DNA of 44,515 nt from an uncultured Clostridia bacterium (GTDB lineage Bacteria; Bacillota; Clostridia; TANB77; CAG-508): assembly GCA_947629355.1 (NCBI GenBank), contig CANRDJ010000008.1:1-44515 (forward strand), read 5' to 3'. Under the pieces are notes generated by a model. That model was not told the origin of the DNA. It saw nothing but the letters and a program-made list of their open reading frames with translations, and ran no database searches. Positions within the stretch are counted from its first letter, which is position 1. Each line of letters starts with the position of its first letter. Below, piece by piece: positions 35,288-43,805 of this stretch. The translations under genes were made by a program, and so were the position numbers.

Positions 35288-37759
35288 TTAAGCAATTAAA
35301 TTATTTATTACATTAATTGTATTATTTATATCTAACCATTCAAAATCAGTTAATTCTTTTAATTTTTCTGGATTTTTATCTGTTAATATTTTAGCGTATT
35401 TTTCTAAAAATGTATAAACTTTTATATCATCTGTTATTAGTTTTATATTATTATACATCTTTAAAACATCTTCCGTATTGTTACAAGAATATGCACATAT
35501 TAATAGTGCAAAATTGCAAAACAATACTCCTGATTTATATCCCACAATTTCCTCTACTTTAATTCCATTATTACCATCTATTGTAGCATTTTCATAATTA
35601 TTTAATAGTGATTTTGCTATGCAAGAAGCTGAGTATGCTTTTCCTATTTCTATACTATTCCCCAATTGTTTATTAATATCTAATGATTTTTGGGCAAATT
35701 CTAATGATTTTATTGGATTTATAATGCATAAAGCTTCTGACATATTTGTATATATCTTTCCTTCAAAAGATTTTGAATTTTGTTTTTCTATTAATTTATA
35801 TGCTGCATTATAAATTTTTTCCGATTCATTAAACATTAAATTAAATCTGTAAATATGTCCTTTTGTTCTGAGTAATTCTATCTTTTCAGATGTATTAATA
35901 TTTTTATTGTTTAGCATTTCCTCTATCATATTTAACGATGTTTTAAATTTTCCTTTTAAAAACAATACATCTATGTATTTAATCATCACAGCATTAAATG
36001 TATGAATTGATACACATTCTTTTATAAGATTCATCTCTTCATATAGTTTTTTGTATAATTCTAATGCGATATCATAATTTCCTAATAAATGTTCTGTATG
36101 TGCTCTTAAATATTCATTTAAATATTTTTGATTATCACTTAATTTATGGCATCCTTCGAATTTTTGTATATACTGTTTTGTATCAGTCAATTTTTCTGTT
36201 CTTTTCATATAAAATACATTTGCAAAATATCTCATTGTTTCAAAACATTCATTGGAGGTTTCCACCGCTTGATTAAATATTTTATATATTTCATTCCAAT
36301 ATCCCATATCCATAAAATATTGCATTAATTCTATTAGTTTATCACTAATATTTTCTGAATTTATATTAAAATCTTTTTCTATCTCAATAACTTGCCCAAA
36401 GTACTTAAATGACCTTTCTATATTATTTTTTATTTTTTCTATACAACATATCAATTTTTCTGTGAATTGTGTAGCCTGACTATCTGATATTTCCTTTTTT
36501 ATATATTCTCTTACACTAGAATCTATTCTTATTAAATTCTTGTTAACTGTATCTTCTATAAATATAGATTTATTATATAATGAATTTAATTCATTATTAA
36601 GCATAAATATTTTCTCTGATTCTAGATAATCTTGTGCAAATTCCTTATCAAAGCAATCAAGCAAAGATAATAATTTAACAGCACTCTTTTCATTATCATT
36701 TAAATATTTAATATATCTACTTATGATAGTATCTCCCTTAGCTTTAAAATTATCTTTATTTATAGTTTTTCCGCTATTAAAATCTGATGTATACATATCT
36801 ACATACATATCCAAAAAAAGTGGCATTCCTTTTGATGATTTAACCATTTTCTTAATTATAGTTTCATCTTCTATTGGAACATGTTTTAAAAATGATATAC
36901 TATCTTCTACTGAAAGTCTAGAAAGCAAATGTTGATTTAAATATTCACTCCATTCTTTGTCTTGTTCTTCCCATTTTAATTTATCCCTAGATGCAACTAT
37001 TATTCTAATATTTTCAGAAGATAAAAATAACTCTTGTAACCACTCTTCTTCATTGTTTTTATATCTACTACTTGTTAATAAACTTTCATATGAATCTATA
37101 AAAATAGTATTATATTCGCCTTTTTGTGCAGCATTTTGAATACATATTCCTAAATAGTATGGTAATCTCTCATAAATTTCTGTTTCCATTAAAGTATGTA
37201 TTTCTTCTATATATTCATGATACTGTTTATTAAAATTTCTCTTTTTAACAAATTCCACAGCTTTTGAAAGAAGATTTGAAGGAATTGCTATTGAGCCTGT
37301 GCCTAAATCTATACATTCATTTAATACCTCAATAATAGGAGAGTTAAAACTTGTCATTTTATTTTTTAGATCCTCTACAGAAATATTTGATTTTGCATTA
37401 TATTCCATATATGCATAATCAAATAGTGAACAGTCTATTTTTAATTGACTTCTTATTTTTATTAGCGTATTAGTTATATTAGAACAATCAAAAGTATCTA
37501 AACTAACATATACATTATTTATATTTTTTGTATTTTCTTTATAATATTTGTCAGTTGTGCTATATAATTCTTTTAAAAGTCTTGATTTTCCTATCCCACC
37601 AATTCCATAATACACTATTACTTCAGATGGTTTATTTCTACTCATCCAAGTATCAATGCTTTCTGAAAATACTGTTCTAGCATCAATCCTATCTGTAAAA
37701 ATTTTAGTAGCTCTAAATAAATTATGTTCTTTATTTGCAAATTTGCTTCTTAATGCCAT
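35288..37759 (-). CDS. STAND-type P-loop ATPase with TPR-like C-terminal repeats
   Basis: An 823-residue protein. The N-terminal NTPase has Walker A GIGGIGKS (52-59), Walker B in TIFIDSYE (near 222) and an Arg in VASRDK (sensor/STAND-like), followed by a winged-helix-like region. The C-terminal half (from about residue 440) consists of helical TPR-like repeats (for example YDIALELYKKLYEE, FNESEKIYNAAYKL, CIINPIKSLEFAQKSLD). This layout is that of signal-transduction ATPases that oligomerise on ligand sensing, including regulators and NLR-like defence proteins. No effector domain is fused. Start 37759 has GGAG at good spacing. Its direct partner is the MTA/SAH nucleosidase gene. The function is unknown. 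Confidence 0.75.
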   Translation of the reverse strand: MALRSKFANKEHNLFRATKIFTDRIDARTVFSESIDTWMSRNKPSEVIVYYGIGGIGKSRLLKELYSTTDKYYKENTKNINNVYVSLDTFDCSNITNTLIKIRSQLKIDCSLFDYAYMEYNAKSNISVEDLKNKMTSFNSPIIEVLNECIDLGTGSIAIPSNLLSKAVEFVKKRNFNKQYHEYIEEIHTLMETEIYERLPYYLGICIQNAAQKGEYNTIFIDSYESLLTSSRYKNNEEEWLQELFLSSENIRIIVASRDKLKWEEQDKEWSEYLNQHLLSRLSVEDSISFLKHVPIEDETIIKKMVKSSKGMPLFLDMYVDMYTSDFNSGKTINKDNFKAKGDTIISRYIKYLNDNEKSAVKLLSLLDCFDKEFAQDYLESEKIFMLNNELNSLYNKSIFIEDTVNKNLIRIDSSVREYIKKEISDSQATQFTEKLICCIEKIKNNIERSFKYFGQVIEIEKDFNINSENISDKLIELMQYFMDMGYWNEIYKIFNQAVETSNECFETMRYFANVFYMKRTEKLTDTKQYIQKFEGCHKLSDNQKYLNEYLRAHTEHLLGNYDIALELYKKLYEEMNLIKECVSIHTFNAVMIKYIDVLFLKGKFKTSLNMIEEMLNNKNINTSEKIELLRTKGHIYRFNLMFNESEKIYNAAYKLIEKQNSKSFEGKIYTNMSEALCIINPIKSLEFAQKSLDINKQLGNSIEIGKAYSASCIAKSLLNNYENATIDGNNGIKVEEIVGYKSGVLFCNFALLICAYSCNNTEDVLKMYNNIKLITDDIKVYTFLEKYAKILTDKNPEKLKELTDFEWLDINNTINVINNLIA

Positions 37760-37869
37760 ATTTATCACTCCTTTATTAATTGAGTATATTATATTCACTA
37801 AATTAATTAATGTAAAGAAAAATTTATAAGTTTTTATGTAAAAAAATTCCTTACCTATTTCCCCAGCTT

Positions 37870-37909
37870 ACTAAAAAAGACTTTGGTTAAAACCAAAATC
37901 TTTTTTAGT
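37870..37909 (-). terminator. Terminator of the ribosomal protein operon
   Basis: ACTAAAAAAGA and a following TTTGGTT pair across a short loop with AACCAAA and TCTTTTTTAGT, just after the rplL stop. The long stem with T-rich 3' arm fits a rho-independent terminator. It also separates the operon from the STAND gene. Confidence 0.65.
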
Positions 37910-37925
37910 ATAATTAGATTAATAT

Positions 37926-38297
37926 TTAAGCTAATTCAACTGTTGCTCCAGCTTCTTCGAATTTTGCTTTTAATTCTTCAGCTTCTTCTTTAGCAACTCC
38001 TTCTTTTATTGTTTTAGGTGCTCCATCAACTAAGTCTTTAGCTTCTTTTAATCCTAATCCTGTTGCATCTCTTACAACTTTTATAACTGGTATTTTGTTT
38101 GCTCCAGCTTCTTTTAATACAACATCAAATGATGTTTTTTCTTCAGCTGCTGCTCCTGCTACTGCTCCACCAGCTACTGGTGCTGCTACAGCTGCTGCTG
38201 ATACTCCATATTTTTCTTCTATTCCTTTTACTAATTCTGATAATTCGATAACTGTTAAGCTATCTATTTCTTCTAACATTTTTGCTATATCTGCCAT
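37926..38297 (-). CDS. rplL: Ribosomal protein L7/L12
   Basis: A 123-residue stalk protein that recruits translation GTPases. It has an N-terminal dimerisation domain ([20 protein letters not shown]), an Ala-rich hinge (about residues 33-52) and a C-terminal domain with [18 protein letters not shown]. It follows rplJ by 63 bp, as usual. The operon ends here instead of running on into rpoB. Confidence 0.97.
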   Translation of the reverse strand: MADIAKMLEEIDSLTVIELSELVKGIEEKYGVSAAAVAAPVAGGAVAGAAAEEKTSFDVVLKEAGANKIPVIKVVRDATGLGLKEAKDLVDGAPKTIKEGVAKEEAEELKAKFEEAGATVELA

Positions 38298-38360
38298 TTT
38301 ATTTCTCTCCTTTAAAATTTAATTTTCTAGTGTTTGGTCACTACCCTAATAATTTTATTT

Positions 38361-38870
38361 TTATGCATTTGCTGTTTCTGACTTTTGCTTAGAAACTTGA
38401 TCTAATGCAATTGCAAGTTTTGTAATATTTCCAAGTAAAGCACCAGCAAGTTTTGCCATAAGTGTTTCTCTTGATGGTAATTTTGCAAGTGTAATTATTT
38501 CTTCTGTTGAAACAACTTTTCCATCTATGATACCACCTTTAATTTTATAGAATTCATTATCTTTTGCATACTCATAAATTGTTTTACATGCGTCAAGATA
38601 ATCATTATTTCCTATAATAACTGCTGTTGGTCCTTCTAGAACATCTTCAAGTCCTTCTATTTTGCATTCTTCAAGAGCTCTTCTTGTTATATTATTTTTT
38701 ATGACCTTGTATTCTACTTCAGATGCTCTTAATTTTGCTCTTAAATCTGTTACATCAGAAACATTTATACCTCTGTAATCTGTTAAAAGTACAACTTTAG
38801 CTTCTTTTATTTTCTCTGCTAATTTTGAAACTTCTTCTTTCTTTTGATTTAAAATTTTTTCACTAGCCAA
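38361..38870 (-). CDS. rplJ: Ribosomal protein L10
   Basis: A 169-residue stalk base protein that anchors L7/L12 to the ribosome and represses its own mRNA through the leader upstream. Typical parts are KVVLLTDYRGINVSDVTDLR and TRRALEE. The likely start is TTG at 38870, eight bases after GGAGG, giving MASEKILNQKK. The GTG at 38879 is inside that site. The C-terminal helix that binds L12 dimers is present (LLGNITKLAIALDQVSKQK). Confidence 0.95.
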   Translation of the reverse strand: MASEKILNQKKEEVSKLAEKIKEAKVVLLTDYRGINVSDVTDLRAKLRASEVEYKVIKNNITRRALEECKIEGLEDVLEGPTAVIIGNNDYLDACKTIYEYAKDNEFYKIKGGIIDGKVVSTEEIITLAKLPSRETLMAKLAGALLGNITKLAIALDQVSKQKSETANA

Positions 38871-38905
38871 TATTTTCACCTCCCTTTAAGGTAATTACAA
38901 GGTTT

Positions 38906-38958
38906 GAGGGACAAACCTCGGTACACGGGTATTTCTCATAGTTCGAGGAATGTCCCTC
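38906..38958. repeat. Palindromic repeat with ATTTCTCATAG loop, copy 4
   Basis: The arms GAGGGACAAACCTCG and CGAGGAATGTCCCTC pair almost perfectly. The loop carries ATTTCTCATAG, one change from the family motif. It lies between the L10 attenuator and the rplJ start, so it is in the operon mRNA. Confidence 0.72.
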
Positions 38959-38981
38959 GTTTTATATATAAAAATTTAAAA

Positions 38982-39074
38982 ACTCTGTTAATCCCACGCG
39001 AGGAATTAACAGAGTATATTACTCTTTTATTAATTACCTCGGTAGGGCTTATGTTTTTGCCTACTGTCTTTGGC
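38982..39074 (-). promoter_or_regulatory. L10 leader with attenuator (ribosomal protein autoregulation)
   Basis: On the minus strand, GCCAAAGACAGTAGGC followed by GCCCTACCGAGGT (39036-39074) matches the conserved core of the Firmicute L10 leader, which L10(L12)4 binds. It is followed by a terminator hairpin, ACTCTGTTAAT pairing with ATTAACAGAGT (38982-39015), and a T-rich tract. When L10 is in excess, transcription into rplJ-rplL would stop here. Confidence 0.82.
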
Positions 39075-39086
39075 ATTATATGGTTT

Positions 39087-39138
39087 GAGGGACAAACCTT
39101 GGTCACGAGCATTCCTCATAGTTAGAGGAATGTCCCTC
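39087..39138. repeat. Palindromic repeat with ATTCCTCATAG loop, copy 5
   Basis: The arms GAGGGACAAACCTTGG and AGAGGAATGTCCCTC pair with a few mismatches, and the loop has ATTCCTCATAG. It sits just after the rplA stop, so the L10 leader is bracketed by two copies of the family. Confidence 0.72.
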
Positions 39139-39146
39139 GTTTTATT

Positions 39147-39824
39147 TTATGCTATATAAATGCTTGGTCCCATTGATGTAGTTACTGCAACGCTTTTTAC
39201 GTATTGACCTTTTGCAGCTGCTGGTTTTGCTTTTTCAATTGCTTCCATTACTGTATTATAATTTTCTAATAATTTCTCTGCTCCAAATGAAACTTTTCCA
39301 AAACCTAAATGTATAATATTTGTTTTGTCTAATCTGTATTCAACTTTTCCTGATTTAATTTCATTTATCGCTTTTGTAACATCCATTGTTACAGTTCCTG
39401 ATTTTGGGTTTGGCATTAATCCTTTAGGTCCTAATACTTTACCAAGTCTTCCTATAATACCCATCATGTCTGGTGTTGCAACTATAACGTCATAATCAAA
39501 CCAATTTTCATTTTGAATTTTTGGAACTAATTCTTCTGCTCCAACAAAATCTGCTCCAGCATTTTCTGCTTCTTTTGCTTTATCACCTTTTGCAAATACT
39601 AAAACTCTTTGAGTTTTTCCTGTACCATTTGGAAGTACAACTGTTCCTCTAACTTGTTGATCAGCTTGTTTTGAATCTACACCTAATTTAACATGTAATT
39701 CAACTGTTTCATCAAATTTTGGTTTTGGCATTTTACATAGTGTTTCTAATGCCTCTTTTGCATCATAATTTTTTGATTTATCTATAAGTTTTTCACACTC
39801 TAGATATCTTTTTCCTTTTTTCAT
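39147..39824 (-). CDS. rplA: Ribosomal protein L1
   Basis: A 225-residue L1-stalk protein of the 50S subunit, complete, with the signature region around [19 protein letters not shown] and [19 protein letters not shown] precedes the ATG. It follows rplK in the usual order, but with a 166-bp gap holding a hairpin repeat. Confidence 0.97.
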   Translation of the reverse strand: MKKGKRYLECEKLIDKSKNYDAKEALETLCKMPKPKFDETVELHVKLGVDSKQADQQVRGTVVLPNGTGKTQRVLVFAKGDKAKEAENAGADFVGAEELVPKIQNENWFDYDVIVATPDMMGIIGRLGKVLGPKGLMPNPKSGTVTMDVTKAINEIKSGKVEYRLDKTNIIHLGFGKVSFGAEKLLENYNTVMEAIEKAKPAAAKGQYVKSVAVTTSMGPSIYIA

Positions 39825-39885
39825 TTTCTTTCCTCCTTTGGTAATAACGAATGAACTTTTTTCATCCTCCCAATTTATTATTGTA

Positions 39886-39939
39886 AGGGGACACAGCTTA
39901 CCCCTTAGTCACTTCCACTTTCGAAGCGCTATGTCCCCT
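39886..39939. repeat. Hairpin repeat between rplK and rplA
   Basis: AGGGGACACAGCTTA and AGCGCTATGTCCCCT form an imperfect stem. The TGTCCC/GGGACA ends and the downstream word TGATGTCAGTATTTA (39953-39967) link it to the repeat at 13155-13229. Confidence 0.6.
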
Positions 39940-39990
39940 ACTTATGAATTAGTGATGTCAGTATTTAAGCTTATCTCCTTTTTAAACTAT

Positions 39991-40419
39991 TTAATCAGTA
40001 ACTACTATACCCATTGAACGAGCAGTACCTTCAACCATACTCATAGCTGTTTCAAGTGAAGCTGCATTTAAATCTTCCATTTTTGTTTTTGCTATTTCTT
40101 CTACTTGAGCTTTTGTTATTTTAGCTACTTTTTCTTTATTAGGTTTTCCTGAACCTTTTTCAATTTTAAGTGCTTTTTTAATTAATACTGCAACTGGTGG
40201 AACTTTTGTTATAAATGAGAATGATTTATCTTGATATACTGTTATTACAACTGGGATTATCATTCCTGGTTGATTTGCTGTTTTCTCATTAAATTCCTTT
40301 GTAAATTGCATAATATTAATACCTGTTGATCCTAATGCTGGTCCAACTGGTGGTGCTGGTGTTGCTTTTCCAGCTTCTATTTGTAATTTAACAACATTTG
40401 TAATTTCTTTCTCTGCCAT
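39991..40419 (-). CDS. rplK: Ribosomal protein L11
   Basis: A 142-residue 50S protein at the GTPase-associated centre: [20 protein letters not shown] near the N-terminus and the C-terminal RNA-binding domain ending TARSMGIVV. The ATG at 40419 ([10 protein letters not shown]) is preferred over 40428. It follows nusG across a 122-bp inverted-repeat element. Confidence 0.97.
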   Translation of the reverse strand: MAEKEITNVVKLQIEAGKATPAPPVGPALGSTGINIMQFTKEFNEKTANQPGMIIPVVITVYQDKSFSFITKVPPVAVLIKKALKIEKGSGKPNKEKVAKITKAQVEEIAKTKMEDLNAASLETAMSMVEGTARSMGIVVTD

Positions 40420-40488
40420 TTTCCTCAATCTCCTTCTTTAATTTATTTAACTCGTTAAAACGAACTAAAATTTAATTATTTATTTTTC

Positions 40489-40610
40489 AAACAAATCAAA
40501 AGTGGTAGATTACTAGGCAAAATTATAATTAAATGCCGGAGACGTACATAGGTACGTTGAGGATTTTAATTATAATTTTAACAACGTAAGATGCCGCTTT
40601 TCATTTGTTT
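40489..40610. repeat. Long imperfect inverted repeat (MITE-like) between nusG and rplK
   Basis: The outer arms AAACAAATCAAAAGTGG and CCGCTTTTCATTTGTTT pair with few mismatches. Nested inside are AAAATTATAATTAAA with TTTAATTATAATTTT and a central ACGTA-CATAGG-TACGT. The whole could fold into one long hairpin of about 120 bases. It abuts the nusG stop. It has no coding capacity, so it may be a miniature mobile element or an mRNA processing hairpin. Confidence 0.6.
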
Positions 40611-40612
40611 AC

Positions 40613-41143
40613 CTAAATTTTTTCTACTTGTGAAAACTCTAATTCTACTGGTGTTTCCCTACCAAACATAGATACTAAAACCTTTACTTTGTTTTTTTCT
40701 TTATTTATTTCTTGAACTGTTCCTATAAATGAAGCAAGTGGTCCATTTACAACTCTAACTGTATCATTTATATCATAATCTACATTTACAACAGTTACTT
40801 CAAATCCCATGTTTCTTATTTCTTCATCTGTAAGAGGTATTGGATCTGTTCCTGATCCTACAAATCCTGTTACTCCCCTAGTATTTCTTACAATGTACCA
40901 AGATTCCTCTGTTACAATCATTTTTACTAACACATAACCTGGGAATACTTTTTTTAGATTTGTTTTTCTTTTTCCATCTTTAATTTCGATTTGTTCTTCC
41001 ATTGGAACAACTATATCAAAGAAAAAGTCTTCAAGTTCTCTATTTTTTATAGTTTTCTCTAAATCAGTTTTTACTTTATTTTCATATCCTGAATATGTAT
41101 GCACTACATACCATTTTGGTTCTATATTTTCCTCTTGAGACAT
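40613..41143 (-). CDS. nusG: Transcription termination/antitermination protein NusG
   Basis: A 176-residue protein with the NGN domain (WYVVHTYSGYENKVKTDLE, VFPGYVLVKM, TRGVTGFVG) and the C-terminal KOW domain (VRVVNGPLASFIGTVQEIN). NusG binds RNA polymerase and affects pausing, termination and coupling to ribosomes. GGAGG precedes the ATG. It directly follows secE. Confidence 0.97.
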   Translation of the reverse strand: MSQEENIEPKWYVVHTYSGYENKVKTDLEKTIKNRELEDFFFDIVVPMEEQIEIKDGKRKTNLKKVFPGYVLVKMIVTEESWYIVRNTRGVTGFVGSGTDPIPLTDEEIRNMGFEVTVVNVDYDINDTVRVVNGPLASFIGTVQEINKEKNKVKVLVSMFGRETPVELEFSQVEKI

Positions 41144-41159
41144 ATTTTAAGCCTCCTTA

Positions 41160-41498
41160 TTATTGTGCATTTTCTACAGAAGATTCATCTTCCACTTTAT
41201 TAACATCTATAGCATTTTCTACTATCTCATTTGTATTATCAACAGTATTTTCTACAACTACTTTGTTTCTTATATTTGATTTTAATTTATTAATTCCTTC
41301 TTGATTAAATAAGTCAAAAATTACATCTAACACAAATACAATTGCTGCTGTTATTAATACAATTATGATAACCGCTAAAGTCTTATTTGCTAATTGCTTT
41401 GGTGTCGGCCATACTACTTTTTTTAATTCAGCTTTAAAATCTTTGAAAAAATGCTTTTTATTTTTTATATCCTTGCTTTTTTTTGCATCTTTAGCCAT
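41160..41498 (-). CDS. secE: Preprotein translocase subunit SecE, with extended tail
   Basis: A 112-residue SecE. The conserved amphipathic segment FKAELKKVVWPTPKQ is followed by one membrane helix (near residues 40-62). SecE clamps SecY in the Sec channel. The usual short Firmicute SecE is about 60-75 residues. Here a polar, Asn/Glu/Val-rich C-terminal extension of about 45 residues continues outside the membrane. Its purpose is unknown. Confidence 0.93.
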   Translation of the reverse strand: MAKDAKKSKDIKNKKHFFKDFKAELKKVVWPTPKQLANKTLAVIIIVLITAAIVFVLDVIFDLFNQEGINKLKSNIRNKVVVENTVDNTNEIVENAIDVNKVEDESSVENAQ

Positions 41499-41522
41499 TT
41501 TATTTCCTCCTTAAAATAGCTT

Positions 41523-41687
41523 TTATTTTGTTTCTTTGTGTGTTGTTCTTTTTTTGCAATATTTGCAGTATTTTACAACTTCTAATCTCTCTGTATTATT
41601 TCTTTTATTTTTACTTGTTGTATAATTTCTTCTTTTACACTCTGTACATTCTAGTGTTATATTTTCTCTTGGTCCTTTTGCAGCCAT
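41523..41687 (-). CDS. rpmG: Ribosomal protein L33
   Basis: A 54-residue zinc-type L33: [20 protein letters not shown] at the N-terminus, then a second pair CKYC, giving the two C-x2-C zinc ligand pairs. It is the first gene of the rpmG-secE-nusG-rplK group, in the order seen in most Firmicutes. GGAG lies eight to nine bases before the ATG. Confidence 0.93.
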   Translation of the reverse strand: MAAKGPRENITLECTECKRRNYTTSKNKRNNTERLEVVKYCKYCKKRTTHKETK

Positions 41688-41773
41688 TTCTTAGCTCCAC
41701 CTCCAACTTTATTTACGGGTTTTAACGATGCGTTTTTTAAGCTATGTCTCCAACTTAGAAACATAGCTTATAT

Positions 41774-41802
41774 ACTTTATCATATTTTCATATAAATGTC
41801 AA
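41774..41802 (-). promoter_or_regulatory. Promoter of the rpmG-secE-nusG-rpl operon
   Basis: On the minus strand a perfect -35 box TTGACA (41797-41802) is followed after 17 bases by TAAAGT (41774-41779). A hairpin (AAGCTATG with CATAGCTT, near 41740-41769) would be at the start of the transcript. Confidence 0.6.
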
Positions 41803-41828
41803 CGTTTTTACGGATTTTTTTTACTTTT

Positions 41829-43805
41829 TTATTGTACTGGTAAACTATCATAATTACCTTCAAAATATTGTTTAAGTGCAAGTGAGTCTTTTTTATTTAC
41901 TTCTCCATCTTCGTTTACATCTGCACGCTTCTTTTCTTGCTCTGTTAGATTATATCCTTCCTGTCCTGCAAGATACCTTTGTAAACATACATAATCCCAC
42001 TCATTTACTTGTCCATCACAATTTACATCTCCGTATAAAGTTTTACTAGAATAATCTACATATGTTTTTAGATACTCTGAATAACTTTCTATTTCATTAT
42101 TGTTTGTATTTCCTACTTCTGGCTCATCTTCTAATGATAAAGGACTATATACAGTTCCGGCAAACCAAACTTCTCCTGTTGATTTATCTCTTATAATAAA
42201 CATATATGGTTTAGTAAAATCAAGAGTAATTTTTTCTACAGGTATATCATAAATATAATCAAACATACTACCAGCACCTGCTCCTCCACCCATAGTTGCT
42301 GCAGATGCTTTTATACCATCTTGTGTAAACTCAATATTTGCTTTATGTACTGCTTTTGCTATATACGCTTCTTCATCATCAGTAATTCCTTTTAAATTAG
42401 CTTTTTCACTATCAAACACGTCTTTAACACCCATGTCATTTAAATCTTCAATTAAATTTAATTCATAATCAAATTTAAACTTAGGTATGTATCCTGTTAT
42501 TTGAGTAATAACACCTTCTTTAAAGTTTTCATTCTTAATTTCTTTTAAATTACTTATTATTTTACTAATATCTTGTGCAGTAATATTATTTATATAACTA
42601 TCAAGGTCTTCTTCTGGCATTATTGCTACATATTGCAAGGTTGTTCCATTATACTCTTTTAAATCTTTAGCAAATGCTTTAACATTTTCATCTTCATAAA
42701 TTTCAAAATCTGTATTTCTATTTACACTTTTATAATTTGCATTTAATTCTTCAATATAATCATCTAAATAATCTTTTACTGCTGTTTCAATATCTTTTCC
42801 TTCTAAATAATATGATGCCTGACCATCAGGATCTTCTTTTAGATAAGCTCTAAACCTATCTCCAACAGTTTTTCTAATATTTTCTTCTCCTAAAGTTTTA
42901 ACAATATCATAATTGTTTACAGAAGCTATTATTCCCATTCCAGATATATCATTTTCAACACCTTTAAATTTATTTAATAATAGTTGTAAAGGTGCTCCCC
43001 AACTATAATTTTCGTGAATGTAATTAGCTTCAAAATTAATTATATCATTCGTATCTACAAATTTATGTCCCCATTCCATATCTATTGCTAGTGCATTTAC
43101 AAGTGCATAATCTAGGTTATTTAAATCTGAATCATTTACCATATTATTAATAAGGTCAAGAGTTTTGTCACTAATCCATGAATTCATATTTTTTGCAGAA
43201 CTAAATGAATCATATATAACATCTGCATTATATTTATTCCTTAAATTATCTACAAAGGTTTGTTTAATTGATGTTTTATATGTATCTCTTATAAATAATG
43301 CATTTGCAAATGACATATTTTTACTATTAACATATTTATTAGATTTATATTCACCAATTAAACCTGTAATTTGCTCTTTAGATTCTCCTTCTGTTCCTTC
43401 ATTAAGCATTGCTAGTGTGTATTTTATAGAAAGTGGACTATATATTTTATTTACTTTTGTATTTTCTAACTGTAAAAATCTTAAATCAAAATCTTCTAGT
43501 GAATTACCTTTAAGTGCATATTTAAATGCCTTTTTTGTTTCTGTTGTTCCTATATTTGTTTCTTTTTCTGCAATTACATCATTTTTCTTAAATTTAGTTG
43601 CATATAATCCTACTCCTAAAACTCCTACTATTACTAATGACGCAGCTATTGCAATAAATTTATTTAAGCTTATTTTTATAACTTTATTTCCGTTATTTTC
43701 CACATCAAATTCCTCCTTTACATTTTCAAATATCATATTTGCTTTATTAGATATTTTTTTATCTTGTTGTAATTTTTCTTTAATAAACATGTCCTTCTTG
43801 TTCAT
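41829..43805 (-). CDS. Membrane-anchored serpin with C-terminal dockerin
   Basis: About 658 residues in four parts. A cytoplasmic tail (1-45) resembles the short N-termini of anti-sigma partners of ECF factors, and a membrane helix follows (near 50-69). Next is a serpin domain, with the reactive-centre hinge KASAATMGGGAGAGSM followed by the conserved FTKPYMFIIRD. A type I dockerin comes last, with two Ca-binding repeats, GDVNCDGQVNEWDYVCLQRY and ADVNEDGEVNKKDSLALKQY. Serpins trap serine or cysteine proteases. Dockerins bind cohesins of cellulosome-like assemblies. Start 43805 is nine bases after GGAGG, while 43811 is too close. It overlaps the ECF sigma gene by 26 bp, so the pair probably works as a sensor and regulator. 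Confidence 0.9.
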   Translation of the reverse strand: MNKKDMFIKEKLQQDKKISNKANMIFENVKEEFDVENNGNKVIKISLNKFIAIAASLVIVGVLGVGLYATKFKKNDVIAEKETNIGTTETKKAFKYALKGNSLEDFDLRFLQLENTKVNKIYSPLSIKYTLAMLNEGTEGESKEQITGLIGEYKSNKYVNSKNMSFANALFIRDTYKTSIKQTFVDNLRNKYNADVIYDSFSSAKNMNSWISDKTLDLINNMVNDSDLNNLDYALVNALAIDMEWGHKFVDTNDIINFEANYIHENYSWGAPLQLLLNKFKGVENDISGMGIIASVNNYDIVKTLGEENIRKTVGDRFRAYLKEDPDGQASYYLEGKDIETAVKDYLDDYIEELNANYKSVNRNTDFEIYEDENVKAFAKDLKEYNGTTLQYVAIMPEEDLDSYINNITAQDISKIISNLKEIKNENFKEGVITQITGYIPKFKFDYELNLIEDLNDMGVKDVFDSEKANLKGITDDEEAYIAKAVHKANIEFTQDGIKASAATMGGGAGAGSMFDYIYDIPVEKITLDFTKPYMFIIRDKSTGEVWFAGTVYSPLSLEDEPEVGNTNNNEIESYSEYLKTYVDYSSKTLYGDVNCDGQVNEWDYVCLQRYLAGQEGYNLTEQEKKRADVNEDGEVNKKDSLALKQYFEGNYDSLPVQ

